A stretch of DNA of 38,948 nt, from positions 1-38,948 of the forward strand of contig CALEGD010000008.1 in NCBI GenBank assembly GCA_937877075.1, in the 5' to 3' direction. This stretch comes from an uncultured Acholeplasmatales bacterium (lineage in GTDB: Bacteria > Bacillota_I > Bacilli_A > ML615J-28 > CAG-698). This document shows, in pieces, positions 17,501 through 25,293 of the stretch. Made by a program: the position numbers and the translations under genes. The notes under the pieces are model-generated. The model had not been told where the DNA came from, ran no database searches, and worked only from the letters and a program-made list of their open reading frames with translations. Numbering within the stretch: position 1 is the first letter of the stretch; every line of letters begins with the position of its first letter.

Positions 17501-18360
17501 TGGCACCAAATATAAAAAGAAAAATAATCGGAAAAACCAATACAAGTTTGAAATTCTTTTTTCTTGCTATTGTAATGTTTCTACTTTATTTTCCGATTCT
17601 CATTATTGTAATTCAATCATTTAATGCCAATGGGCAAGGCACCGACTTTGGCGGTTTTACGCTTCGCTGGTATCAAGAATTATTTAAAGATGATGCTTTA
17701 GTTCGGGCGATTACTAACACAATTACAATTGCCATCCTTGCAACTATTATCAGCACCATTCTTGGAACCCTTGCAGCAATTGGCATTAACTCTTTAAATA
17801 AAAAAAGGAGACAAAATCTCCTCATCCTTAACAATGTTCCAGTTTTAAATGCGGATGTTGTTACCGGAGTTTCTTTGTTTTTTATATTTAAATTTGTTGG
17901 AATTCTTGTAGGTAATGAATTCATTTTGGGGTATGGGACGATGTTAATTGCTCACATCTTCTTTTGTATTCCTTATGTAGTATTATCAGTACTTCCAAAA
18001 TTAAATGAGGTCGATAAAAATCTCTATGATGCGGCCTTGGATCTTGGCTGTACGCCAAGGAGTGCTCTTACTAAGGTTCTCATTCCTTCGATTAGCACAG
18101 GAGTACTAACAGGAATGTTTCTGGCCTTTACAATGAGTTTTGATGATTTTGTAATTAGTTATATGGTATCGGGAGAAGAAGTAAAAAACTTCTCGATGTG
18201 GCTTTATGCAAGTCAAAAACAATCAGGACGGACCTTGGCTTGGCCGAAAGCCTATGCCTACAACTCGATTGTATCTCTTATAGCTATCCTGATATTGGTG
18301 ATTTATAATCTTATGTCTATCAGAAAACAAAGAAATTTAAGAAAGGTTAATTTAAAATAA
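17497..18360 (+). CDS. potC: spermidine/putrescine ABC permease PotC
   Basis: Second membrane subunit, 287 aa with six helices. EAA loop: DAALDLGCTPRSALTKVLIP. AAGGAGAG (17481-17488) precedes the ATG, which overlaps the potB TGA. Confidence 0.92.
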   Translation: MMAPNIKRKIIGKTNTSLKFFFLAIVMFLLYFPILIIVIQSFNANGQGTDFGGFTLRWYQELFKDDALVRAITNTITIAILATIISTILGTLAAIGINSLNKKRRQNLLILNNVPVLNADVVTGVSLFFIFKFVGILVGNEFILGYGTMLIAHIFFCIPYVVLSVLPKLNEVDKNLYDAALDLGCTPRSALTKVLIPSISTGVLTGMFLAFTMSFDDFVISYMVSGEEVKNFSMWLYASQKQSGRTLAWPKAYAYNSIVSLIAILILVIYNLMSIRKQRNLRKVNLK

Positions 18361-18362
18361 TA

Positions 18363-19448
18363 ATGAAAAAAATAATTCTGTTTCTTAGTTTAATTCTAGC
18401 GTTTATTGTTTTTGTCGGCTGTGACAGCCGGGAGAAACTTTATGTTTTGAACTGGGAAGAATATATTAATAAAGATCTTATCCGGGAGTTTGAAAAAGAA
18501 TTCAATGTCAAGGTTGTACTAGACACAGCTACATCCAACGAAGCGATGTATAATAAAATCAAAAATAGAGCCGGAAAATACGATATAGTAATTCCCAGCG
18601 ATTATATGATTGAAAGAATGCATACGGAGGAGCTGTTAATCAAACTTGATTATTCCAAACTTCCCAATTATGATGTTTCTAAATTCGACACCCAACTTCA
18701 AGAGTTACGGGAAAATTATTTCACCGGAAATCAAGATTATTCGGTACCTTATTTTTGGGGTACACTCGGAATTATGTATAATAAAAAGAAAGCCGGGGTT
18801 AAGGAACTTGTAGAGAATAATGGCTGGAAGGTATTCTTTGAAAGAGAAATCATTCCTGCTGGAGTTAGTGTCGGGATGTATGATTCCAGTCGTGATGCTG
18901 TTGCAGCGGCTGAATTATATCTAAATTACAGTCTTAACGAGACCAGTGCGGAAAAATTGAATGAGATAGAAACACTACTTAAAAACAACTTTTATTCTCA
19001 ATGGGGAACAGACGAACTAAAAAGTGCTGTAGTTTCCCAAAACCTTGATATCGCACTTGTATATTCAGGAGACTACTTCGATCAAGTTTTCTTAGCTTTG
19101 GAAACAGAAACCGAAATTACTTTTGATATGTATGTTCCGACCGAAAATAATAATATCTGGTTTGATGCGATGGTTATCCCTACAACTGCAACAAAAGTAG
19201 ATTTAGCACATCAATTCATTAATTTCTTCTTGGATTATGATAATGCGTTGGAGAATGCTTCTTATGTTGGTTACTGCTCAACAATGTTCGACGTTTATGA
19301 AGCGATGAAAGAAGACGAGGAACTTTCCGATATTGTTCTTCATCCCGGATATTATCCTGGAAATGTAAACGGCGAACCTTACCGCAACCTTGGTGCAGAG
19401 ATTGCACTAAGAATGGATGACATTCTAACAAAAGCAAAAATTAGATAA
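18363..19448 (+). CDS. potD: spermidine/putrescine-binding lipoprotein PotD
   Basis: Polyamine receptor anchored to the outer membrane face. The signal ends in lipobox VFVGC (Cys20). The mature start LYVLNWEEYI and the block YDIVIPSDYMIERM match the PotD/PotF family, as do VPYFWGTLGIMYN and the C-terminal GYCSTMFDVYEAM. The length of 361 aa is typical. It starts 2 bp after potC, completing a potABCD operon. Confidence 0.93.
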   Translation: MKKIILFLSLILAFIVFVGCDSREKLYVLNWEEYINKDLIREFEKEFNVKVVLDTATSNEAMYNKIKNRAGKYDIVIPSDYMIERMHTEELLIKLDYSKLPNYDVSKFDTQLQELRENYFTGNQDYSVPYFWGTLGIMYNKKKAGVKELVENNGWKVFFEREIIPAGVSVGMYDSSRDAVAAAELYLNYSLNETSAEKLNEIETLLKNNFYSQWGTDELKSAVVSQNLDIALVYSGDYFDQVFLALETETEITFDMYVPTENNNIWFDAMVIPTTATKVDLAHQFINFFLDYDNALENASYVGYCSTMFDVYEAMKEDEELSDIVLHPGYYPGNVNGEPYRNLGAEIALRMDDILTKAKIR

Positions 19449-19481
19449 AGATAAATAATTTAAATTTCAAGTTTATTTAAT

Positions 19482-19526
19482 AAAGCATTTCAAACTGTAT
19501 TATACAGAAATTGAGATGCTTTTTTG
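19482..19526 (+). terminator. potABCD terminator
   Basis: Outer stem AAAGCATTTCAA with TTGAGATGCTTT, plus an inner stem CTGTA/TACAG, then six T. Confidence 0.85.
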
Positions 19527-19784
19527 CTATTAAAAAAAATTATAAGATTAGGCCAAATAAATTCCAAATAGTAGAGATTAAAGACCTTGATTATTAATAT
19601 CCTGACTTATTTAAATTATATTGATCAGTGTATACTCTGAATAAGATAAAAAATGCCAAAAGGAAAATTATTTCTGAAACACACAGGACGATGGGGTTAA
19701 GAATTAAAAAGGAATGTTAATGTTCGCATTCCATGTTCCCGAGAATATATTGGATTGATGAAATTCTAATAGAAGTCAATATAC

Positions 19785-19818
19785 AAAAAGTTAAGAATTT
19801 ACCCTTAACTTTTTCTTT
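19785..19818 (+). terminator. strong orphan terminator
   Basis: Perfect 11-bp stem AAAAAGTTAAG (19785-19795) with CTTAACTTTTT (19804-19814), an 8-nt loop and further T residues. No intact gene lies upstream of it. Confidence 0.75.
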
Positions 19819-19844
19819 AAGATTATGCCTTTAAATGATATAAT
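19816..19844 (+). promoter_or_regulatory. extended -10 promoter of a candidate small RNA
   Basis: TATAAT at 19839-19844 is preceded by TGA (extended -10). The -35 is weak (TTTAAG, 17-bp spacer). A start about 7 nt downstream would fall at 19851, exactly at the first paired base of the structure described next. Confidence 0.6.
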
Positions 19845-19850
19845 ATTAAG

Positions 19851-19917
19851 GAAGAGCGACCTGATTTACTTAAGTTCCCGCTTACAGCCTAGCTGTTTCA
19901 AATCAGGTTTCTCTTTC
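19851..19917 (+). ncRNA. candidate structured small RNA of unknown class
   Basis: About 67 nt that fold end to end. GAAGAG (19851-19856) pairs with CTCTTTC (19911-19917, one bulge). ACCTGATTT (19859-19867) pairs perfectly with AAATCAGGT (19900-19908). Inside, ACAGC (19884-19888) and GCTGT (19892-19896) form a hairpin, leaving an asymmetric unpaired 5' side (19868-19883). It has its own promoter and no open reading frame. It points at the 3' end of the holin-like gene on the other strand, 10 bp away. It matches no riboswitch, SRP, 6S or RNase P signature I know. It could also be only a shared terminator. Confidence 0.45.
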
Positions 19918-19927
19918 AAAAGATTAA

Positions 19928-20266
19928 TTAACTTTTAGGAACTGAATTTTCTTTGCTTCTTTGATAACGCAAATAAAGAGCATTGAATTTTTCCCAACCA
20001 TAGGTTGAAATATAACTCACAACAAAGCCTCCCAGGAAACTTCCGACAACACTATACCAATGAACTCTTAGATTAAAGATTGAACAAGCCCCTAAATAAG
20101 TGATAATACAGAGTAGTATTGATATCACGAGAACAACTATATTTGTCGGGACCTTTTTTAGAAAACCTATGTTTTTGATTCCTTCGGTAATCAAAGAGAC
20201 TATAAAAGCAAGTAAAGATATAACCGCACTTGCAACTGGTAGATACTGACCTAAGATTTTATCCAT
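19928..20266 (-). CDS. small holin-like membrane protein
   Basis: A 112-residue protein with three predicted membrane helices (about 10-28, 42-64, 72-92) and a basic C-tail. The pattern of helix I, then KNIGFLKKVPTNIVVLVISILL, then WYSVVGSFLGGFVVSYISTYGWEKF resembles small phage-derived holin-like proteins, from memory. There is no endolysin, portal or other phage gene nearby, so it is an orphan. AGGAGG precedes the start on the minus strand. It is convergent with the candidate small RNA. Confidence 0.65.
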   Translation of the reverse strand: MDKILGQYLPVASAVISLLAFIVSLITEGIKNIGFLKKVPTNIVVLVISILLCIITYLGACSIFNLRVHWYSVVGSFLGGFVVSYISTYGWEKFNALYLRYQRSKENSVPKS

Positions 20267-20358
20267 TTTTTTATCCTCCTATATCAAATTATGAGGTGGA
20301 TAAGCTTTTTATACATTTTAAACATAAAATCATGAAATAATACAGAAAGGTAATTTTG

Positions 20359-21081
20359 GTGAATAAAATGCTTGAAATTCGTAATCTCTCTAAATCTTAT
20401 TCGAAAGGAAAAAAGGCTGTTGATAATGTTACTTTAAAAATCAATGACGGTGAAGTTTTTGGTTTTATTGGACATAACGGTGCCGGAAAGACAACAACCA
20501 TTAAATGTGCGGTTGGAATCCTTGATTTTGAAGAAGGTGAAATCTTAATTAATGGTAAATCCTTGCGTGAGGATCCAATCGGTTGTAAACAACAACTGGC
20601 GTATATTCCAGATAATCCCGATCTCTATGAACAAATGACAGGAGTTCAGTTTTTAAATTTTATTTGTGATATTTACAATATCTCGGTTGAACAAAGAAAT
20701 CAAGAAATAAATAAATATGCTGATATATTTGAAATCAAAAAGAATTTAGGAGACACGATTTCAACTTATTCGCATGGAATGAAACAAAAATTGACTTTGA
20801 TTTCTGCTTTGGTAAGAAAACCGAAATTATTGGTGCTTGATGAACCATTTGTCGGACTGGATCCGAAAGCAGCTCATTCAGTTAAAGAAATAATGAAAGA
20901 GATGTGTGATTTTGGAACTTCAGTATTTTTCTCTACTCATGTACTTGAAGTAGCGGAAAAACTATGCGATCATATTGCAATTATCAAAGATGGAAAGATA
21001 GTTGCCTACGGAACAATGGATGAAGTAAAAGGTAATAGCAGTTTGGAAGATGTCTTTTTGGAGTTAGTTAACAATGAATAA
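20359..21081 (+). CDS. ABC-2 type transporter ATPase
   Basis: ATP-binding subunit of an exporter. Walker A GHNGAGKTTT, a degenerate signature region TYSHGMKQKLTL (SHGMKQ in place of LSGGQ), Walker B LLVLDEPFVGLDP and the switch STHVLE are present. GTG 20359 is chosen because GAAAGG (20345-20350) lies 8 nt upstream; TTG 20356 and ATG 20368 are alternatives. The 3' end overlaps the permease by 8 bp. Such pairs export lipids, peptides or drugs; the cargo is unknown. Confidence 0.88.
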   Translation: MNKMLEIRNLSKSYSKGKKAVDNVTLKINDGEVFGFIGHNGAGKTTTIKCAVGILDFEEGEILINGKSLREDPIGCKQQLAYIPDNPDLYEQMTGVQFLNFICDIYNISVEQRNQEINKYADIFEIKKNLGDTISTYSHGMKQKLTLISALVRKPKLLVLDEPFVGLDPKAAHSVKEIMKEMCDFGTSVFFSTHVLEVAEKLCDHIAIIKDGKIVAYGTMDEVKGNSSLEDVFLELVNNE

Positions 21082-22669
21082 ACTTTGGATACTTTTGAAA
21101 GCGAATATCATCAATACCCTTGGTTTAAATAAACTAAGAAAAAAGTCAACGGGAAAAATTTCCGTATGGGCAATAATACTGGTTATTATTGTTTCTCTGG
21201 CAACTTTTGGTTTTGCTTTTCTCTATTTGTTTTTGTTCGGAGGTATGTTTGCTGAGCAGGGAATGCCTAGTTTGATTCTTCCTTTGGGTCTTACGGCAGG
21301 AACTTTAATTTCATTTATGACCACTCTGACGACAGCTAATGGTTATCTTTTCCGGAGTAATGATTTTGATATGTTGATGGCACTCCCGGTTAAACCGCGA
21401 ACTATTTTTGCCAGCAAACTCTTTTATTTGCTTCTGATAAATTATGTAACCTTGTTTGTATTGTATCTGCCAACTGTTATTGTTTATGCAGTCTATAATC
21501 CCACTGATTTGGTTTTTTGGATTCTTTCCTTGCCGGTATTTCTGCTTATGCCGCTGGCAATTATTACGATAGCAAGTCTACTATCTTATTTAATCGGCTT
21601 CATTACTTCCAAATTCCGTTACAAAAACTTTTTATCGTTGATACTTACTTTGTTTTTTCTGGTATTTATCATGTATATCAGTTTTCAAACTTCTGCTATC
21701 GAAGAAAACCCCGGTAAATATGCTCAAGACATTAATCAACTTTTAAATAAACTAAGAGTCGGAGACCTTATTTATAAGAGCTTGCTCGGGGATTGGTTAA
21801 GTTTATTAATATTTATCGCTATTTCAACCCTGCCTTTCTATGGCTTTGTTTACTTAGTCGGTCGTTCATATGCAAAGGCAAGCATGAGAACAAGGGGCGC
21901 TTATGTTCGGAAGAACTTTAAAATGACTACTTTAAAGAAATCTACTCAGAATAGGGCTCTCTTTAAAAGAGAAATAAAAAGATATTTCTCTTCAAATATC
22001 TATGTTATGAATACCCTAGTCGGTCCGGTTTTAACAACCATCCTTTTGGTAATTATGGCTATTAATATGAAACCAATTCTTAAGGAACTACCAATTGATG
22101 CAAGTATACAAGGAATGATTCCTTTTGGACTGACAGCTATGTTTAGTTTTATGCTGGGGATTACCTCGACAACATCCTGTTCTCTTTCAATGGAAGGAAA
22201 ACAGTTTTGGATAATTAGAACTGCACCGGTTCAAGAAAAGCAAATTTTTAACGCCAAAATATTCTTGAATCTTTTGGTTACGATTCCGTTTATTGTAATT
22301 AATGTTATTATTGCAAACTTTATTATTGAAATTAATATAATAGATTCAATTTTTATGTTAATCATTCCGTCATTATTGGCATTTTATATGAGTGTTTCCG
22401 GATTGTTTCTAAATATCCTCTTTCCAAGATTTGATATAGAAAATGAAACCAAGATAGTAAAACAAAGTGTGAGTGTACTTTTAACCATGCTCTCTGGTTT
22501 TCTCGGTAGTGCCATGGTACTTGTACCGGGTATTATCGTTGTTAATAATACCAGTAATATTTTACTTGGATATTTGATACTGTTAGGAATTGAGGCCTTG
22601 CTAGTTATTACTGTTAGTTTTTTATTATCAAATATTGGCATTAAAAGGTATAAAAAATTAGTGTCTTAA
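21074..22669 (+). CDS. ABC-2 type transporter permease
   Basis: A 531-residue membrane protein with about twelve helices, larger than typical ABC-2 permeases and resembling the Bacillus YthQ/EcsB-like large type. Hydrophobic blocks group as two sets of six, separated by a basic cytosolic segment (about 265-300) containing FKREIKRYFSSNIYVMN, where ATPase contact is expected. It overlaps the ATPase gene and ends at a perfect terminator. Confidence 0.82.
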   Translation: MNKLWILLKANIINTLGLNKLRKKSTGKISVWAIILVIIVSLATFGFAFLYLFLFGGMFAEQGMPSLILPLGLTAGTLISFMTTLTTANGYLFRSNDFDMLMALPVKPRTIFASKLFYLLLINYVTLFVLYLPTVIVYAVYNPTDLVFWILSLPVFLLMPLAIITIASLLSYLIGFITSKFRYKNFLSLILTLFFLVFIMYISFQTSAIEENPGKYAQDINQLLNKLRVGDLIYKSLLGDWLSLLIFIAISTLPFYGFVYLVGRSYAKASMRTRGAYVRKNFKMTTLKKSTQNRALFKREIKRYFSSNIYVMNTLVGPVLTTILLVIMAINMKPILKELPIDASIQGMIPFGLTAMFSFMLGITSTTSCSLSMEGKQFWIIRTAPVQEKQIFNAKIFLNLLVTIPFIVINVIIANFIIEINIIDSIFMLIIPSLLAFYMSVSGLFLNILFPRFDIENETKIVKQSVSVLLTMLSGFLGSAMVLVPGIIVVNNTSNILLGYLILLGIEALLVITVSFLLSNIGIKRYKKLVS

Positions 22670-22692
22670 AAAAGCAGCAAAGGCTGCTTTTT
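22669..22692 (+). terminator. terminator of the ABC-2 operon
   Basis: AAAAAGCAGC (22669-22678) and GCTGCTTTTT (22683-22692) form a perfect 10-bp stem with loop AAAG. Confidence 0.9.
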
Positions 22693-22715
22693 GTTTGGAA
22701 TTCTTTAAAATATGC

Positions 22716-22744
22716 TTGCAAAAAAGTAAAAAATTTAGTATAAT
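22716..22744 (+). promoter_or_regulatory. tRNA-Trp/tRNA-His promoter
   Basis: TTGCAA (22716-22721), a 17-bp spacer and TATAAT (22739-22744), 18 bp before tRNA-Trp. Confidence 0.8.
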
Positions 22745-22762
22745 ATTATAGCAATGGATTAT

Positions 22763-22836
22763 AGGGGTATAGTTCAAGGGTAGAGCAGCGGTCTCCAAAA
22801 CCGTAGATGAGGGTTCGAATCCTTCTACCCCTGCCA
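22763..22836 (+). tRNA. tRNA-Trp(CCA)
   Basis: A 74-nt tRNA. The acceptor AGGGGTA pairs with TACCCCT. The anticodon loop CTCCAAA gives CCA. The T arm is GGGTTCGAATCC and the 3' CCA is encoded. The CCA anticodon is consistent with UGG-only Trp. Confidence 0.95.
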
Positions 22837-22843
22837 TTTGAAT

Positions 22844-22920
22844 GGCGATCGTGGCGAAGTGGTTAACGCTCCGGATTGTGGCTCCGGCACTCGTGGGTTC
22901 GATTCCCATCGGTCGCCCCA
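22844..22920 (+). tRNA. tRNA-His(GTG)
   Basis: A 77-nt tRNA including the His-specific extra G at -1 opposite C73. The acceptor GCGATCG pairs with CGGTCGC. The anticodon loop TTGTGGC gives GTG. CCA is encoded. Confidence 0.95.
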
Positions 22921-22937
22921 TATTTTAAAATTAATTG

Positions 22938-22971
22938 AATTCAGGATTTAATATTCCTGAATTTTTTTTTT
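22938..22971 (+). terminator. terminator of the tRNA-Trp/His unit
   Basis: AATTCAGGA (22938-22946) and TCCTGAATT (22955-22963) form a perfect stem followed by eight further T. Confidence 0.9.
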
Positions 22972-23075
22972 GAAAATATAAAACATTTACTTAAAATGGA
23001 AATTTCCTTATAATATCAGTATATATAATTAGATAATTTATAGTTCGATTAATTGTATTTTGTGGAGGTTATACG

Positions 23076-23235
23076 ATGGTAAGATCAGCAACTGTAGAAG
23101 ATGCGGAACAGTTATATATATTAAATGAACAATTTAATGGTAAAGGTGATAACAGTATGGATAACATAAAAGATTCACTTTCAAATAATAAGCAAGAATT
23201 TGTTGTTATTGCGGAAGAAAGTGGCATTCTAGTGG
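23076..23235 (+). pseudogene. GNAT acetyltransferase, N-terminal fragment
   Basis: The first ~53 residues (MVRSATVEDAEQLYILNEQF ... FVVIAEESGILVG) read as the beta1-alpha1-alpha2-beta2-beta3 start of a GNAT N-acetyltransferase. Homology then stops: the acetyl-CoA loop and catalytic half are missing, and the sequence passes into a different gene at about 23236. The reading frame closes at 23300. GGAGG at 23063-23067 upstream still looks functional. Confidence 0.7.
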
Positions 23236-23569
23236 GCCAAAGGATTTACTCAAGAAGAGGTTGCAAACCAATTAGTGTTATGACCAAAAAATATTTCTAG
23301 ATGGGAAAGCATAAATGGAATACCAGACATTAAAATTATCTCTGCTGTGGCTGATTTATATGATGTAACAGTTGATGAGAAATTAAAAGGTGAAAGATAT
23401 ACAGAAAAACAATCACTTATCCTAAATAGCAATTATTTTAGCTTATTTTTCAATTGTATTTTTAATAATGTTAGTATTAATACTAGTAATGAGTTTGTCA
23501 TATCATTACTCAAAAGATATTGATATTAGGTTCATTAGATTGGACGGAAATAATAAAAAGGATAACTAA
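23236..23569 (+). pseudogene. decayed XRE regulator with C-terminal membrane helix
   Basis: From 23236 the frame reads AKGFTQEEVANQLVL, a TGA, then PKNISRWESINGIPDIKIIS and LYDVTVDEKLKGE: a Cro/C1-type HTH missing its first helix and carrying a nonsense codon in the recognition region. A second frameshift near 23425 moves the frame, after which one membrane helix (AIILAYFSIVFLIMLVLILV) and the tail continue to TAA at 23567-23569. Membrane-anchored XRE regulators are common in Firmicutes. The 5' end is fused to the GNAT fragment, so at least three lesions have accumulated. Confidence 0.7.
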
Positions 23570-23587
23570 TATTTATTTGGAGGGTAT

Positions 23588-24409
23588 ATGAAAAAATATC
23601 TAATATCTACCGCTATTTTACCAAAAGCAACTGGTAAGCATTTTTATGAATATTCATCTATTCCTACAGTTGTTAAACAACTAGATATTGATGGAATAGA
23701 ATTTGTTTTTTTACCTGAATGGGATGAAATTTCTCGTCCACTTACACCTACATCAGCTGATTTTAATACTATTAAAAAGATTGGAGTTCATGAAGTAGCT
23801 GAATTTATAAAAGCAAGTAATATTAAAGCGTATTCAGTTCACGTTAATCGTGATGTTGGAAATTATCTATGTTCTAATGATGATGGGCTTATTTTAAGAG
23901 GTAAGCAAATACTAAATGAGAATTTGTTAGGAGCTAAAGTATTAAACGCTAAGTTAGTAGTAATTCATCTATGGGATACATATAATGGTGTTCTTGATAT
24001 AAATAAACTGCATAAGATGGTTTATGAAGTATCAAAACAATATAGTTTTAAAATTACTTATGAAAACATTCCTATTAGTGATAACACTCTTTCGAATTAT
24101 AAAGTATGGAAAAAACTCTATGATTTTATGCCTGAAAATTACGGCTTCACTTTAGATTTAAATTGGTGTTCCTTTAATAATGACTTTGATAAATTAATAA
24201 CATTTATTGATAAAATATATAATATACATGTTCAAGGATATTTTGATAATAATGTATTAAAACCTAGATTCGGCAATCTAGATTTACTTAGTTGTTTGAA
24301 GACATTGAAAGAGCATAATTACAATAATTTTATAACACTTGAACTTTCAAAAGTTAGTAATATAAATGAATGTATTACTGCAATCAATTTAATCAGGGAA
24401 AACCTATAA
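23588..24409 (+). CDS. xylose isomerase-like TIM-barrel protein (sugar phosphate isomerase/epimerase family)
   Basis: An intact 273-residue protein of the AP-endonuclease-2/IolE-like superfamily. The barrel strands and ligands fit: DGIEFVF, IKAYSVHVN, KLVVIHLWD, ITYENIP (Glu), YGFTLDLNWC (Asp), IHVQGY (His) and FITLELS (Glu), a plausible divalent-metal set. It probably isomerises or epimerises a sugar or inositol derivative, but no substrate clue lies next to it. GGAGG at 23579-23583 supports the start. Its surroundings are pseudogenes and IS debris, so it is likely recent cargo or a survivor. Confidence 0.78.
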   Translation: MKKYLISTAILPKATGKHFYEYSSIPTVVKQLDIDGIEFVFLPEWDEISRPLTPTSADFNTIKKIGVHEVAEFIKASNIKAYSVHVNRDVGNYLCSNDDGLILRGKQILNENLLGAKVLNAKLVVIHLWDTYNGVLDINKLHKMVYEVSKQYSFKITYENIPISDNTLSNYKVWKKLYDFMPENYGFTLDLNWCSFNNDFDKLITFIDKIYNIHVQGYFDNNVLKPRFGNLDLLSCLKTLKEHNYNNFITLELSKVSNINECITAINLIRENL

Positions 24410-24422
24410 TTTTACATTAGAT

Positions 24423-24484
24423 AGGTGTACACATTGTATCAAAATTGGTGTTCACTTTCATAAAAGAACAATTACTTTGATACA
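24423..24484 (+). repeat. IS21-like end, copy A
   Basis: Starts GGTGTACACATTGTATCAAA and contains the inverted pair TGTATCAAA (24435-24443) / TTTGATACA (24476-24484). The first ~39 bp match copy B at 25924-25962 with only about four differences, in the same orientation. The GTGTACxCA word resembles the multiple terminal repeats of IS21-family elements, but no istA or istB is present. Confidence 0.6.
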
Positions 24485-24564
24485 ATAAATCTGGTTGTAT
24501 TAAGGATTAAATAGAATAAAACAGATAGAAATATGAGGTTTTCATCTCATTTTAAAGGTAATTT

Positions 24565-24608
24565 GGCTTCAGTGAGTGATTTGCGTCACTTCATTGAAGC
24601 CTTTTTAT
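24565..24608 (+). terminator. terminator-like hairpin in IS debris
   Basis: GGCTTCAGTGAGTGA pairs with TCACTTCATTGAAGCC with small mismatches around TTTGCG, then TTTTTATTTT. Confidence 0.65.
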
Positions 24609-24616
24609 TTTGCCTA

Positions 24617-24720
24617 TTTACACTTTTTAATTATTCCCTAGTAAAATAACACTATTTAATTATTCCTAGATTTTCATACACTTTTTAATTATATCTTAGC
24701 ATTCTTTAATTATTTCATAT
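24617..24720 (+). repeat. four degenerate direct repeats, core TTTAATTAT
   Basis: Units start near 24617, 24648, 24677 and 24700. Each carries a version of ACACTTTTTAATTATTCCTAG. Spacing is 23-31 bp. They lie just upstream of the transposase-fragment promoter and could be transposase-binding repeats of an element end. Confidence 0.55.
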
Positions 24721-24788
24721 CAGTCTATTCGTGTAAATTATATTTTTTACTTTAATCTGCGGCCAATATAACTATTGTCTCACAATCA

Positions 24789-24817
24789 TTGACATTTCTC
24801 TCAAATTGTGGTAATAT
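24789..24817 (+). promoter_or_regulatory. promoter of the ISL3-type fragment
   Basis: TTGACA (24789-24794), a 17-bp spacer and TAATAT (24812-24817); AGGAG at 24828-24832 precedes the ATG 24841. Confidence 0.7.
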
Positions 24818-24840
24818 TTTACATATAGGAGAAGCTACTA

Positions 24841-25179
24841 ATGAAAGAGTATATTGCCACGAGATTCAATAATTTTATCCTTGATAGCGTTAATGAAACA
24901 GAAGATTCTTATGAATTCTTTATAATCAATACCACCTATACCGCAACTTGCACTTGTTGTGGTGTTGAATCGAAGTATATTCATCAAGAATTTGAAAAAA
25001 GCCTATATGATTTATCTTATAATGATAAATCAGTTAAAGTAACATTCAAACAAAGAAGGTTTAAATGTAACTCTATTCGTCCTACGGTACACATATTGGA
25101 TGCAACAAAGATACCTGTTAATAAATATAATAGAAATTATGAAAATGCATCAACCATTACAATTACGGAAGAAGCTTAA
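24841..25179 (+). mobile_element. ISL3-family transposase N-terminal zinc-finger fragment with foreign tail
   Basis: Residues 1-80 match the start of ISL3-type transposases: a zinc finger TCTCCGVES...H followed by YDLSYNDKSVKVTFKQRRFKCN. A full transposase would be about 400 aa; this one stops at 112. From about residue 80 the expected second zinc pair and catalytic DDE core are missing. Instead it reads RPTVHILDATKIPVNKYNRN YENAS, which looks like the start of the catalytic part of a different transposase type. I read it as a junction between two element remnants, not a working transposase. A small GAAGAA/TTCTTC hairpin with T-run (25168-25192) overlaps its end. Confidence 0.65.
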
Positions 25180-25293
25180 AATTCTTCTTTTTTAATTCCT
25201 TTTATGATAAAATAAATATAAGGTCGGAAAGACACTTATTGGAACTATAATTAATATAAAATTTTTATATATGCTTAAAGGGGGTATATTTAG

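Larger units (their letters stand above)
19449..19838 (+). other. intergenic stretch with two terminators and a small ORF remnant
   Basis: Between potD and the candidate RNA I see a compound terminator (19482-19525), an 11-bp stem terminator (19785-19815) and a 39-codon open stretch (19653-19769, starting MPKGKLFLKHTGRWG) interrupted once by an in-frame TAA. The ORF has no ribosome site and no recognised family. The second terminator implies that something between them is or was transcribed. Confidence 0.5.
24410..24840 (+). other. intergenic IS debris, no gene
   Basis: This 430-bp stretch has no supported gene. It holds the IS21-like end (24423-24484), a terminator-like hairpin (24565-24610), four degenerate direct repeats (24617-24720) and a good promoter (24789-24817). 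Confidence 0.6.

Noticed and set aside
19851..19917. SRP RNA, 6S RNA or a known riboswitch
   Set aside because: The SRP GGAAG tetraloop region, 6S bubble and known aptamer cores are absent, and no gene follows on the same strand within the normal riboswitch distance.
22658..22921. Minus-strand open frame across tRNA-Trp and tRNA-His
   Set aside because: It is the reverse complement of the two tRNA genes and their promoter; it has no ribosome site and matches only the familiar spurious 'tRNA antisense' type reading.
24617..24720. CRISPR array
   Set aside because: Repeats are degenerate, AT-rich and only 23-31 bp apart with no distinct spacers, and no cas gene is present.
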